Positions 33,653-42,513 of a stretch of 64,000 nt of DNA are shown here, one piece after another; within the stretch, counting starts at the first letter, position 1; each line of letters begins with the position of its first letter. Position numbers and translations under genes: made by a program. Below the pieces are notes generated by a model, which saw only the letters and a list, made by a program, of their open reading frames with translations, did not search any database and was not told where the DNA came from. The DNA comes from Epibacterium ulvae (lineage in GTDB: Bacteria > Pseudomonadota > Alphaproteobacteria > Rhodobacterales > Rhodobacteraceae): NCBI RefSeq assembly GCF_900102795.1, contig NZ_FMWG01000005.1, positions 186,001-250,000 on the forward strand, read 5' to 3'.

Positions 33653-34954
33653 ATGATGGAAAACTCTAGTTCACAACCTCGGCGGTTTTTGTTCCTACAA
33701 GGCCCGCATGGCCCGTTTTTTGCAAGATTAGGGCGGATGCTAAAACGCGCAGGGTGTGAGGTCTGGCGCATCGGCTTTAACGCAGGTGATGCCGCCTTCT
33801 GGAGAGATCGGGTCAGCTATCTGCCCTTTAATGGAACGCCCGATTCCTGGCCTGCACACATCTCCTCTCTACTTGATGAAAAATGCATCACTGATTTGGT
33901 GCTTTATGGCGATACACGTCCCATCCATGCCTCGGCGATCGCAGCTGCAAAGACGCGCGGTATTACCGTTCATGTCTTTGAAGAAGGTTATATTCGCCCA
34001 TTTTGGATCACATATGAACGTGATGGCGCAAATGGGCACTCTCGCTTAATGCAGCTTTCCCTACCTGAAATGCAGGATGCATTGGCCACATCAGATATGG
34101 AAACCGCACTGCCCCCCGCACATTGGGGAGATATGCGGCACCATATCTTTTACGGCGCGCTCTATCACTGGTTTGTGATGTTCCTAAATCAGCGCTACCC
34201 GAATTTTCGCCCCCACCGCACCATTTCAGTTGCAAAAGAATTCCGGCTTTATATCCGCCGCCTGATTTTGATGCCGCTTCAGGCGGTTGAACGCCGCATC
34301 GCAACTTGGCGGGTCCGCAACGGAGGGTTCCCCTATCATCTGGCTCTCCTCCAGCTAGAGCATGACAGCTCATTTCAAAAACACTCCCCGTTCGAAACAA
34401 TGACAGAATTTCTGGAATTGGTACTCGGGGAATTTGAAAAAGGGGCACCCGGCCATCATCACCTGGTAATCAAAGCCCACCCTTTAGAGGACGGGCGGGT
34501 GCCTGTGCGCAAAACCGTAAAAGAGATCGCTAAAAAGCTAGGTATCACTGATCGTGTACACTATGTGCGTGGTGGTAAGTTGGCCCAGCTATTAGACGAA
34601 GCGCGCACGGCCGTGACCGTGAATTCAACGGCTGGTCAACAGGCGCTGTGGCGCGGTGTACCCCTGCGTATTTTTGGCAGTGCAGTTTATGACAAGCCTG
34701 AATTTATTTCTCGTCAGCCTTTGGCGGAATTTTTTGCCAACCCGACGCGCCCCAATGCACAAGCCTATCGGGATTACAGACGGTTCTTGCTAGAAACATC
34801 ACAGCTTCCCGGTGGCTTCTATTCCCGTCATGGCCGACGCCAATTACTGCGTCAGATTGTTGATCTGATGCTTGTAAAAGACTCACCCTATGCCACATTT
34901 CAGCAAGGCACAGCGGCACCAAGGCAACAGTTACGCGTCGTGAACAACGGCTAA
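33653..34954 (+). CDS. kpsS: Capsule polysaccharide Kdo transferase, KpsS-like
   Basis: A 433-residue protein of the KpsS/LipB family, cytoplasmic beta-Kdo glycosyltransferases that build the poly-Kdo linker of group 2 type capsules on phosphatidylglycerol. FLFLQGPHGPFFARLGRMLKRAGCEVWRIGFNAGD near residue 11 is the typical start. YGDTRPIHASAIAAAKTRGITVHVFEEGYIRPFWITYE near 84-121 is the strongest signature, and VIKAHPLEDGR near 272 and VNSTAGQQALWRGVPL near 322 complete it. Two adjacent ATGs leave the start open by one residue. It reads away from ribE. Confidence 0.9.
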   Translation: MMENSSSQPRRFLFLQGPHGPFFARLGRMLKRAGCEVWRIGFNAGDAAFWRDRVSYLPFNGTPDSWPAHISSLLDEKCITDLVLYGDTRPIHASAIAAAKTRGITVHVFEEGYIRPFWITYERDGANGHSRLMQLSLPEMQDALATSDMETALPPAHWGDMRHHIFYGALYHWFVMFLNQRYPNFRPHRTISVAKEFRLYIRRLILMPLQAVERRIATWRVRNGGFPYHLALLQLEHDSSFQKHSPFETMTEFLELVLGEFEKGAPGHHHLVIKAHPLEDGRVPVRKTVKEIAKKLGITDRVHYVRGGKLAQLLDEARTAVTVNSTAGQQALWRGVPLRIFGSAVYDKPEFISRQPLAEFFANPTRPNAQAYRDYRRFLLETSQLPGGFYSRHGRRQLLRQIVDLMLVKDSPYATFQQGTAAPRQQLRVVNNG

Positions 34955-35041
34955 TCCCCTCAAAGTCTAGTTTTTTTTGCAACTGTGCAGTAGAGTTTGA
35001 CTAAAATCGAGCAAAACAAATAAGGTCGAGGAGACCGAGCA

Positions 35042-36175
35042 GTGAAATTTACAGCCTTTGGATGGGCCCGCTCTGTTGCCCTATGCACTGCCATTGCAAC
35101 ACTTGCTTCCTGTGGCTTACCGCAGGTTGGGCCCAATAAACGACAAATCTTTGCAGGCTCTGTGCAGCGCGAAGGAGATGCCTTTATCGTATCCGTGAAT
35201 GATCGCGTGACACGTGCGACTGGTGTTGTCCCGGCATTGGGTTTTTCGGAAAGTTTCATCAACGCAAATCAAATCACTTCAGATGTAATCCGGCCCGGTG
35301 ATGTTCTTGGCCTCACAATCTGGGAAAACGTTGATGATGGGCTGTTTGCCGCCGAAGCACAGCGCTCAACCCTTTTAGAAGAAGTACAAGTTGATAGTGC
35401 GGGATATATCTTTGTCCCCTATGCGGGACGGGTGCGTGCCTCTGGGAATACCCCAGATCAATTGCGACGCACCATTACAAAAGATCTAGAAGGCCAGACA
35501 CCTGATCCGCAGGTACAAGTCCGACGCCTGGCGGGGGATGGATCAACCGTTAGCCTAAACGGTGCGGTAACCGGGCAAGGTATCTACCCAATCGAACGCC
35601 CGACACGCACACTTTCAGCTATGCTGGCCCGCGCGGGTGGAGTCGCCATCGAACCCGACATTGCCCAGATCAGCGTTATTCGTGGTGATCAACAAGGCAC
35701 GATCTGGCTGCAAGATATCTATGATCACCCACAGCTTGATATTGCGCTGCGTGGGGGCGACAAAATTCTAGTCGAAGCGGACACACGCTCTTTTACAGCC
35801 CTTGGTGCGACCAGCGCACAGGCCCGCGTTCCATTTGAAAGCCGTGACCTGTCAGCATTGGAAGCCATCGCACAGGTTGGAGGTCTCATCTCCACACTGT
35901 CAGATCCGACAGGTGTATTTGTCCTGCGCAACGAACCGGCAGAAATCGCCAATCAGGTGCTAGGGCGTGACGACCTCGTCGGAGCCCAACGTCTGGTCTA
36001 TGTCCTCGATCTGACGCAACCCAATGGATTGTTTCAGGCCCGTGACTTTGTCATCCGCAACAGTGATACGCTTTATGTAACCGAAGCGCCCTACGCGCAG
36101 TGGAGCAAAGCGATTTCGCTTCTTGTGACGCCGGTTGGCTCACTTTCATCGGTAACTTCATCACTAGGCGGCTAA
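35042..36175 (+). CDS. Polysaccharide export lipoprotein (Wza/KpsD-like)
   Basis: A 377-residue outer-membrane polysaccharide exporter. Lipoprotein signal peptide with lipobox LASC (Cys near residue 25). The Poly_export domain starts around VIRPGDVLGLTIWENVDDG (near 84-102) with YIFVPYAGRVRASGNTPDQLRRTI (near 122), then SLBB-like segments VSLNGAVTGQGIYPI near 171 and a second near 250. The start is GTG at 35042, with gaggagaccgag just upstream. It lies between kpsS and kpsC, which fits export of the polymer they start. Confidence 0.9.
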   Translation: MKFTAFGWARSVALCTAIATLASCGLPQVGPNKRQIFAGSVQREGDAFIVSVNDRVTRATGVVPALGFSESFINANQITSDVIRPGDVLGLTIWENVDDGLFAAEAQRSTLLEEVQVDSAGYIFVPYAGRVRASGNTPDQLRRTITKDLEGQTPDPQVQVRRLAGDGSTVSLNGAVTGQGIYPIERPTRTLSAMLARAGGVAIEPDIAQISVIRGDQQGTIWLQDIYDHPQLDIALRGGDKILVEADTRSFTALGATSAQARVPFESRDLSALEAIAQVGGLISTLSDPTGVFVLRNEPAEIANQVLGRDDLVGAQRLVYVLDLTQPNGLFQARDFVIRNSDTLYVTEAPYAQWSKAISLLVTPVGSLSSVTSSLGG

Positions 36176-36180
36176 GCTCT

Positions 36181-38190
36181 GTGAGCCTCCCTTTTACCTC
36201 TGAAACAGCCGTAGCCTCTGCGTCTCGGCTGTTTTGTTATAATAAAAACATGTTCACCCACCGGCGCATCCTTAGCCGCGTAGGATATGAGCTACATCTG
36301 GGAACCCCTGAAAAGGACGATTTTGTCGGCCTATGGCACAGTGACGACAAAGGGCTGAAATCTGCACAAGATCGCAACGCTCGCAGCTTATATATCCAAG
36401 AACCTTTTCTAAATTCCATTCCTGCAACACATGCACAGGTTCCAGCGCTTGGTCTATTACTCGACAAAAGCGGGTTTCCTTTTGATCCCCGTCACCCCAG
36501 CGGTCTAGAGCAGCTCCTGGCGACGTCCCCCCTAGATGACAGCCAGATGATGCGAGAGGCGCGCAACGCTATCGGCCGCCTGCAGGATCTACACCTCAGT
36601 CAGCACAGTACTTTCTCTCCAGACGTTCCCGCGCCTGACCCCGGATACGTCTTGGTTGTCGATCAACCTCTCAGTGATGCCTCAGTCACAGCCTCCGTCC
36701 CCATCCCCGGTGGCGAAGCCGCACGGTTTCGCGAAATGCTCGTCTTTGCGCAAGAAGAACATCCCGGCGCGCGGATTATAATCACCCCTGCCCAAAACCA
36801 AACCGGCAACACGACTGGGTATTTCAGCGCCAGTGATGCACAGGGCCGTGTAAGCATGCTGGATCAACAAATCTCCCCCTGGCATCTTTTAGATGGGGCA
36901 ATCGCGGTATACACCATATCATCCCAACTGGGATTTGAAGCGATCCTTGCCGGGCATCGCCCTCGTGTATTTGGGCAACCTTTCTATGCAGGCTGGGGGC
37001 TCACCCAAGATGAATCCCCTGTCGCACGTCGTCAACGTAAACTTACCCGCGCACAGTTGTTTGCGGCGTCCATGATGATCTATCCCCAATGGTATGATCC
37101 CTTTCGTGATGAGCTGTGCACGTTAGATCGCGCAATCGACATTCTGGAGGCACAGGTCCGGGCGTGGCGCCAAGACCGTGCAGGTTGGGCCGCCTCAGGA
37201 ATGCGAAAATGGAAACGCAAACCGCTACAAAGCTTTTTCGGCGCGTATCAGCCCGTCAGTTTCACGGAAAGCCCTACAAAAGCAAAGGCGAGCGGCAAAA
37301 ATTGGATGATCTGGGCGAGCAAGGCGACTAAAGAAACCAAAGGGGCACATCGGGTTGAAGATGGGTTTATCCGATCAAAGGGGCTCGGTGCAGAGCTTAA
37401 CCCGCCTATGTCCCTCGTCGTGGACCGGCAGGGGATCTATTATGATCCCACGCAAACCAGCGATCTGGAAGATTATATTCACGCGCGCGCCGAAATGACG
37501 GCAGACCAGACACAACGTGCAGAGCGATTGGTGCGTCAACTGCTGCATCATTCCGTCTCAAAATATAATCTTGGCGGCGATCTCCCTCCTCTTCCCGAAG
37601 GTCATCGCATCTTGGTGCCGGGACAAGTCGAAGACGATGCCTCCATACGAAAAGGAGCCGGGAAGACACGTAGCAATCTGGACCTGTTGCGCCGCGTCCG
37701 CGCTGAAAATCCAGATGCGGTTGTGATTTACAAACCTCACCCGGATGTCGAGGCAGGCCTGCGCTCTGGGGCACTCACACTGCCAGAAGATCTTGCCGAT
37801 GTCATCGCCCATCGCGCAGACCCAATGGCGCTGCTGGACCAGGTGCAGGAAGTCTGGACGATGACATCCCTGCTGGGATTTGAGGCGCTGTTGCGAGGGG
37901 CAAAAGTAACCACCTTGGGAGCACCGTTTTATGCGGGATGGGGCCTCACCACAGACCTGGCACAGGTTCCAACCACTCGGCGTGCACGTCCCGGCCTTCT
38001 TGGCCTCGCCCATGCTGCATTGATCGACTATCCGCGGTATTTTGATCCCAAAACAGGCTTACCCTGCCCGGTTGAAGTCGTGGTGGAGCGATTGATTTCT
38101 GGTGATATCAAGCCGCCAAGCCTGCGCCTACAAGGCCTTTCAAAGCTGCAAGGGATGTTCGCAGCCTACGCCCATCTATGGCGGCGCTAA
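36181..38190 (+). CDS. kpsC: Capsule polysaccharide Kdo transferase, KpsC-like
   Basis: A 669-residue KpsC with two related transferase halves, which adds the alternating beta-Kdo residues of the capsule linker together with KpsS. Half 1 shows YTISSQLGFEAILAGHRPRVFGQPFYAGWGLT near residues 241-273; half 2 repeats this as WTMTSLLGFEALLRGAKVTTLGAPFYAGWGLT near 560-591, with VIYKPHPDVEAG near 514. The start is chosen as GTG at 36181 because ASRLFCYNKNMFTHRRI just before the internal ATG at 36250 matches the conserved KpsC opening. A hairpin with a short T-run lies inside this first stretch. It follows the export gene after five bases and converges on ribD. Confidence 0.9.
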   Translation: MSLPFTSETAVASASRLFCYNKNMFTHRRILSRVGYELHLGTPEKDDFVGLWHSDDKGLKSAQDRNARSLYIQEPFLNSIPATHAQVPALGLLLDKSGFPFDPRHPSGLEQLLATSPLDDSQMMREARNAIGRLQDLHLSQHSTFSPDVPAPDPGYVLVVDQPLSDASVTASVPIPGGEAARFREMLVFAQEEHPGARIIITPAQNQTGNTTGYFSASDAQGRVSMLDQQISPWHLLDGAIAVYTISSQLGFEAILAGHRPRVFGQPFYAGWGLTQDESPVARRQRKLTRAQLFAASMMIYPQWYDPFRDELCTLDRAIDILEAQVRAWRQDRAGWAASGMRKWKRKPLQSFFGAYQPVSFTESPTKAKASGKNWMIWASKATKETKGAHRVEDGFIRSKGLGAELNPPMSLVVDRQGIYYDPTQTSDLEDYIHARAEMTADQTQRAERLVRQLLHHSVSKYNLGGDLPPLPEGHRILVPGQVEDDASIRKGAGKTRSNLDLLRRVRAENPDAVVIYKPHPDVEAGLRSGALTLPEDLADVIAHRADPMALLDQVQEVWTMTSLLGFEALLRGAKVTTLGAPFYAGWGLTTDLAQVPTTRRARPGLLGLAHAALIDYPRYFDPKTGLPCPVEVVVERLISGDIKPPSLRLQGLSKLQGMFAAYAHLWRR

Positions 38191-38195
38191 GCGGC

Positions 38196-39296
38196 TTAGA
38201 TCTGTCGCCGCGCCCATCGATGCATTATATCTGCCCCAATTTGCGTTGTTTCAATCAATTTAAACCGTGGCGCTTCCTCTAGGCGACCAACCCCCAATGC
38301 ACCAATAGATGGCAGCCCTTCAGCCCCAATGCCAAGGCCGGCAGTAAACCCGATCAGCTCATCGACCAGATCAAAGGCCAAAAGGGACGCTGCAAGTGCA
38401 GAACCACCTTCACAGAATATACGCGTCAGCCCTGCCGCGCCCAATTGGCGTAATACATCCGCCGGGTCAAGCTGCACACCGTGCAAGGCACAGGGCAATA
38501 ACTTAGCTCCGATCCCCTCCCAGGCCCGGACACGTTCAGGATCGACGCCCGCGCCATGACACAACCAAAGCGGCACATCCCGCGTTGTCCGCGCCAATTG
38601 GCTAAGCAAAGGTAAATCTAGATGACGCGATGTGACAATACGAACAGGCTGGCGATCTATTCCTAGGTCACGCACCGTCAAAGAGGGATCATCTGCCCGT
38701 GCGGTTCCAGCGCCAACTAAAACAGCATCGTGATTAGATCGCATAACATGCACCTTGCGGCGCGCTTCAGGCCCAGTAATCCACTTGCTTTTACCAGATC
38801 CTGTCGCGATACGCCCATCAAATGAGCTGGCAAGTTTGAGGGTCACAAAGGGGCGTCCCTGCTCAGTCCGTAAAAAGAAACCCGCGTGATCCCGTGCAGC
38901 CTCATCTGCCAGAACACCCGTCTCGACCTCAATCCCAGCATCGCGTAGCATTTGAAACCCGCGACCAGAAACGCGCGGATCACAATCCGAAATAGCCGCC
39001 ACAACACGCGCCACACCCGCCGCTATCAAAGCTTGGGTGCAGGGCGGTGTCTTTCCAGTATGAGAACACGGCTCTAGCGAAACGTAGACAGTTGCGCCGC
39101 GCGCAAGCTCCCCCGCTTGCGCAAGCGCCTGCGGTTCTGCGTGTGGTCGTCCACCGGGTTGCGTCCAGCCTCGCCCAATGATGCGCCCATCTCGCACAAT
39201 CACACATCCCACAGCTGGATTAGGCCAGCAATTGCCCATCCCACGCCGCCCCAGCGAGAGCGCAAGAGACATAAAACGAGTATCAGACTGTGTCAC
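38196..39296 (-). CDS. ribD: Bifunctional riboflavin deaminase/reductase
   Basis: A 366-residue RibD: N-terminal pyrimidine deaminase (zinc site HAEPQAL near residue 51 and PCSHTGKTPPC near 76-86) and C-terminal reductase (FVTLKLASSFDGRIATGSGKSKWITG near 148-173, AVLVGAGTARADDPSLTVR near 186). Substrate is the product of GTP cyclohydrolase II. A late FCEGGSALAASLLAFDLVDEL near 293 is also standard. It starts 32 bases after nrdR on the same strand and ends six bases from the stop of kpsC. Confidence 0.96.
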   Translation of the reverse strand: MTQSDTRFMSLALSLGRRGMGNCWPNPAVGCVIVRDGRIIGRGWTQPGGRPHAEPQALAQAGELARGATVYVSLEPCSHTGKTPPCTQALIAAGVARVVAAISDCDPRVSGRGFQMLRDAGIEVETGVLADEAARDHAGFFLRTEQGRPFVTLKLASSFDGRIATGSGKSKWITGPEARRKVHVMRSNHDAVLVGAGTARADDPSLTVRDLGIDRQPVRIVTSRHLDLPLLSQLARTTRDVPLWLCHGAGVDPERVRAWEGIGAKLLPCALHGVQLDPADVLRQLGAAGLTRIFCEGGSALAASLLAFDLVDELIGFTAGLGIGAEGLPSIGALGVGRLEEAPRFKLIETTQIGADIMHRWARRQI

Positions 39297-39328
39297 ACTA
39301 TTGGCTTTCGCAATCGCCCGGTTGGCTC

Positions 39329-39799
39329 TTAGTCCTGGTCAGGTGCGCTATCCGGGCGGAGTTCATGAACAAATTCTTCAAAGTCATCCGCCGCCTGAAA
39401 ATTCTTATAGACACTGGCAAAACGAACGTACGCGACCGTATCAATTCTCGCCAGCGCTTCCATAACAATTTCACCAATCTTTTTCGATGGGATATCCGTT
39501 TCTCCCATGCTTTCAAGACGGCGCACAATGCCTGAAATCATTTGATCGATGCGCTCCGGTTCAACTGGACGTTTCTGCATCGAAATACGGATTGAGCGTT
39601 CCAGCTTGTCGCGATCAAAATCTTCACGGCGGCCATTGGTTTTCACCACGACCAGATCACGGAGCTGTACACGTTCATATGTGGTAAAGCGCCCACTACA
39701 GGCCGGACAGAACCGGCGGCGGCGGATTGAAACATGATCTTCGGCAGGGCGCGAGTCTTTGACCTGTGTGTCGATATTTCCGCAGAATGGGCAACGCAT
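39329..39799 (-). CDS. nrdR: Transcriptional repressor NrdR
   Basis: A 156-residue regulator of ribonucleotide reductase genes. The N-terminal zinc ribbon [18 protein letters not shown]...[15 protein letters not shown] has the four expected Cys. An ATP-cone follows ([28 protein letters not shown] near residue 50-77), which senses ATP/dATP. It heads the ribD transcript. No NrdR boxes were identified in this window; its targets lie elsewhere. Confidence 0.96.
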   Translation of the reverse strand: MRCPFCGNIDTQVKDSRPAEDHVSIRRRRFCPACSGRFTTYERVQLRDLVVVKTNGRREDFDRDKLERSIRISMQKRPVEPERIDQMISGIVRRLESMGETDIPSKKIGEIVMEALARIDTVAYVRFASVYKNFQAADDFEEFVHELRPDSAPDQD

Positions 39800-39951
39800 G
39801 TCTCGTCTCTCCTAACCCATGTGAAGATCTGCCTTGTGTATAAAAATACAAAGCTTCCTACAACTATAGGGGAGCCGCTATAGTTTGGGTAGAGGAGAAT
39901 ACGATCCGCAAAACCTTGAGCTACAGTCTAGCTGCAACCGGGATATTTCTG

Positions 39952-40365
39952 TCACGCCAGATGCACAACCACTCTGCGTTTATGTGCTGCATCTCGGTGC
40001 TCAAAAAGATAAACCCCCTGCCACGTTCCAAGCAACGGCGCACCTGCAGAAACCGGAATGGATAGGCTGACTGGCATCATAGCGGCCTTGATATGTGCAG
40101 GCATATCATCTGGCCCCTCATAGGTATGGCGAAGGTAAGCCATTTGCGGATCATCTGTGCGTGGCACCAGTCTAGAGAAAAACGCCCAAAGGTCTTCCTG
40201 CACATCCGGGTCTGCGTTTTCTTGGATCAACAACGAACAGGACGTGTGCTGCACAAAGACGGTCAGGATCCCCTCCTCGACCACCTGTTGTGCAACCCAA
40301 GTGCTCAACGCAGGGGTAAATTCGTAGAGCCCCTGACCATTGGTTGCGATTTCAAGCGTTTGCAC
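39952..40365 (-). CDS. YjbQ family protein
   Basis: A 137-residue member of the YjbQ/UPF0047 family, which in E. coli has weak secondary thiamine-phosphate synthase activity. Conserved core: VFVQHTSCSLLIQENADPDVQEDL near residues 37-56 and YLRHTYEGPDDMPAHIKAAMM near 77-97, then GAPLLGTWQGVYLFEHRDAAHKRRV near 108-132. The His and Asp residues of these motifs form the usual metal site. The true physiological role is unsettled. It lies 15 bases from the next minus-strand gene upstream. Confidence 0.93.
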   Translation of the reverse strand: MQTLEIATNGQGLYEFTPALSTWVAQQVVEEGILTVFVQHTSCSLLIQENADPDVQEDLWAFFSRLVPRTDDPQMAYLRHTYEGPDDMPAHIKAAMMPVSLSIPVSAGAPLLGTWQGVYLFEHRDAAHKRRVVVHLA

Positions 40366-40380
40366 GTTTTTTCACCTCAT

Positions 40381-40821
40381 TCAGAAACGCAAGCGCGGCG
40401 TCCGGCCACAGGTTGCAAAAGCATTGCTGACGCGTCTTTCGCTTCCAACATCCAGAATACCGGAATAGCCGGACTTTGATTTCAGCGGCGGCACACCATC
40501 TGCGTCTGGATCTAACGAGAATACGACAGCATCACGGGATCCGGTGACCTGACTATGTTGAATCTCAGACGCAACGTAGACCTTGGTGTTCCAGGGGACG
40601 CGATGACGACGCAGATAATCACCAACCGCACACCAGTATTCTTCTCGATTAGGATCGCCATGGCGCTCGATCACTTCAATCAAAGTATCACTCAGAGGGA
40701 TGACATGATAACTGTTGATCGCGCGAAACACAGGTTCGCCCGCAGGCGCAACACCAGTGGTTGCAACAACAGCTGCCAAACAAAAAGCGGAGAGTCGGGT
40801 GGTGTGAGTAAAATGTTTCAT
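40381..40821 (-). CDS. Exported hypothetical protein
   Basis: A 146-residue protein with a signal peptide (MKHFTHTTRLSAFCLAAVVATTGVAPAGE, cut near residue 26). The mature part has a single pair of Cys (YWCAVGDYLRRHRVP and AFATCGRTPRL) that could form a disulphide. Pattern YHVIPLSDTLIEVIERHGDPNREEYWCAVGDY suggests a compact fold, and I believe similar proteins occur in other Rhodobacteraceae, but I do not recognise a named family. The start at 40821 is used; the ATG six bases earlier is equally possible. It is close to the yjbQ-like gene and may share its transcript. Confidence 0.65.
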   Translation of the reverse strand: MKHFTHTTRLSAFCLAAVVATTGVAPAGEPVFRAINSYHVIPLSDTLIEVIERHGDPNREEYWCAVGDYLRRHRVPWNTKVYVASEIQHSQVTGSRDAVVFSLDPDADGVPPLKSKSGYSGILDVGSERRVSNAFATCGRTPRLRF

Positions 40822-40964
40822 GATCAATAGTTGGGTTCACCACGGAGAACATCAAGATACGTGCTGTCAGTAATATATTCGCAGGAAGACAATCAAATCC
40901 ATGTGAAACACATTCTTTATCAATCAACGCGACGCACCTAGAAATGACAACTCTTTGGCAGGCA

Positions 40965-40987
40965 CAAAAAAAGAGCCCAAAGGCCCT
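40965..40987 (-). terminator. Rho-independent terminator
   Basis: On the minus strand agggcc pairs with ggctct around tttg, followed by a seven-base T-run. It is 64 bases after the stop of the upstream small coiled-coil gene and separates it from the exported hypothetical gene. Confidence 0.75.
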
Positions 40988-41050
40988 ATGTGCATCTGAT
41001 CAGATAATCGGCACGCCATTCTAGCTGCACCGCTTCTGATCACAGGTTTA

Positions 41051-41350
41051 TCAAGCAGATTTGTAGACACCCGGAAACGGAATAATCTCTGCTGTATGCC
41101 CAGATCCCAAAGCCTGTTCTAAGATCGCAAGAACATCAGCATCTGGTGCTTCGCCGCCAGCCGGGCTGAATATGCCACGAGCGCGTTCACGTAGCATGTC
41201 ACGTGTCTCTTCGCGGTCCATCATCGACAAGACCTCGCGCTCTTCTCGCAGGCAGGTGATCATAAAATCGTTTGCTTTTACCAGATTGTTCAGCTCTGCA
41301 ACCTTACGATCCAGTTCACCGAATGCGTCATCCAAAGAATAATGAGCCAT
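41051..41350 (-). CDS. Small acidic helical protein, unknown
   Basis: About 99 residues, MAHYSLDDAFGELDRKVAELNNLVKANDFM..., mostly helical with a likely short coiled coil in the first 40 residues and an acidic Gly/Pro linker (SPAGGEAPDADV) before a final helix and IIPFPGVYKSA. No family recognised. The second ATG (41350) is preferred because gggatggctaaa gives little ribosome site for the first. Monocistronic, with a terminator downstream. Confidence 0.6.
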   Translation of the reverse strand: MAHYSLDDAFGELDRKVAELNNLVKANDFMITCLREEREVLSMMDREETRDMLRERARGIFSPAGGEAPDADVLAILEQALGSGHTAEIIPFPGVYKSA

Positions 41351-41562
41351 TTTAGCCATCCCCTTAACCTACGTTAACATGAGATTAAAGCTACTGAGGC
41401 ATGCCATTGTATGCAACACCATGCCTTAGGTTCGAAAGAAGGGGCACAGGTCACAAAAGTATAGGTCGCAAGTATGTCAAAACGCATCCCGTGCACAATA
41501 TCACCCTGACGGAAATACTGTTACCCAAAGCTATGCAAATCGCGAAAACTTAAGTGAATCGC

Positions 41563-41838
41563 CTAGCGAAAAATACTGTCACCCTGTTCATCGATCAACT
41601 TCTTAGCCTTTAACAAAGAAACCTCGTCTGCCGTCTCTTTCGCTTGAAAGTTATCCGCTCTGATCATCATATGCGACTTCAGCTCGCCGTTGATTTCTTT
41701 TTCAACGCGCGCACCCACACAGTATCCCTGACCGGATTTTTGCGGTTCAACAAAGATCTGAAAGCCTTCATAGGTTTCGGCAGTTGGCTCAGACTTGGCC
41801 TTTGCCCCACCACCAAAGAGTTTCGAAAATAAAGACAT
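41563..41838 (-). CDS. HlyU family protein
   Basis: A 91-residue protein of the HlyU-like family in alphaproteobacteria (distinct from the ArsR-type HlyU of Vibrio). MSLFSKLFGGGAKAKSEPTAETYEGFQIFVEPQKSGQGYCVGARVEKEINGELKSHMMIRADN shows the conserved beta-rich core YEGFxIxxxP and xHxxIRAD. The start at 41838 fits relatives; the longer frame adds 15 unrelated residues. Called a regulator in databases, but there is no helix-turn-helix visible, so its function is open. Confidence 0.8.
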   Translation of the reverse strand: MSLFSKLFGGGAKAKSEPTAETYEGFQIFVEPQKSGQGYCVGARVEKEINGELKSHMMIRADNFQAKETADEVSLLKAKKLIDEQGDSIFR

Positions 41839-41956
41839 GTTTTCATCCCATATCACGCGTTGGGTGTCAGGCAGACCCAGCACTGCTTTTTAGTTTGCCC
41901 AGAAGACGTAGCGTGTCGCAGTCTAGGCTTCCACAAAAATGCGCAGGCCCTGTGAT

Positions 41957-42448
41957 CTATTTCCACACGCGCTCTTCCTGAGAGTAATACTGCCCACTGC
42001 CTTCTTTTGCGGTGAACAATGGCTGCAGCCAATCCTGCGTCTCAACACTGCCCACATCACATTCCAATGTCGCAAGGGTCCGATCGTTTTGAGAGACAAC
42101 CACACCACCCAAAAGCATTAGTTCTCCTCCCTGCTCTAAACGGTCGACATTCGCGTATACTTTGTAACGCACCGCTCCGTTGACGAATGTCATATCTTCC
42201 CAAATGTAACGACTAACACCCGGCCATGGTGTCATCTCAACCTCGGTCACGGGGCGCGCCAAGCGCAGATCAGCGCGTTTATCGGTGTGGCCAAAAGCAT
42301 AGGTGGCATAACTTCCCAACAGACAAGTCTCCAGATAACGAGACCCGTCGTTGAAAGTACATGAGACCAATTGCGTCGCACCATTTGGACATGCAAGCGC
42401 ACCACTCGCCGTACAAGCGATAAGAGCTGAAATACAAAATAGCCGCAT
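41957..42448 (-). CDS. Exported hypothetical protein with Cys pairs
   Basis: A 163-residue protein with a signal peptide (MRLFCISALIACTASGALA, cut before CPNG). The mature N-terminus has Cys in ACPNGATQLVSCTFNDGSRYLETCL, and another in LATLECDVGS, so two disulphides are likely. TYAFGHTDKRADLRLARPVTEVEMTPWPGVSRYIWEDMTFVNGAVRYKVY suggests a beta-sheet periplasmic fold. No family recognised. A lipoprotein reading (Cys after ALA) is possible but the box is poor. It lies between the HlyU-like gene and rpoD. Confidence 0.65.
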   Translation of the reverse strand: MRLFCISALIACTASGALACPNGATQLVSCTFNDGSRYLETCLLGSYATYAFGHTDKRADLRLARPVTEVEMTPWPGVSRYIWEDMTFVNGAVRYKVYANVDRLEQGGELMLLGGVVVSQNDRTLATLECDVGSVETQDWLQPLFTAKEGSGQYYSQEERVWK

Positions 42449-42462
42449 CTGGCACCTCTCAT

Positions 42463-42492
42463 GAAAAAGGCGCCCACAATCTGTGGACGCCT
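42463..42492 (-). terminator. Rho-independent terminator after rpoD
   Basis: aggcgcccac (42468-42477) pairs with gtggacgcct (42483-42492) with one mismatch around five bases. On the minus strand five Ts follow. It lies 22 bases after the rpoD stop. Confidence 0.85.
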
Positions 42493-42513
42493 GATTTTTT
42501 TAATAAGGTCAGT

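Noticed and set aside
36203-36235. Hairpin as a simple terminator after the Wza/KpsD-like gene
   Set aside because: It lies inside the conserved start of KpsC, so it cannot be a plain intergenic terminator, though attenuation is possible.
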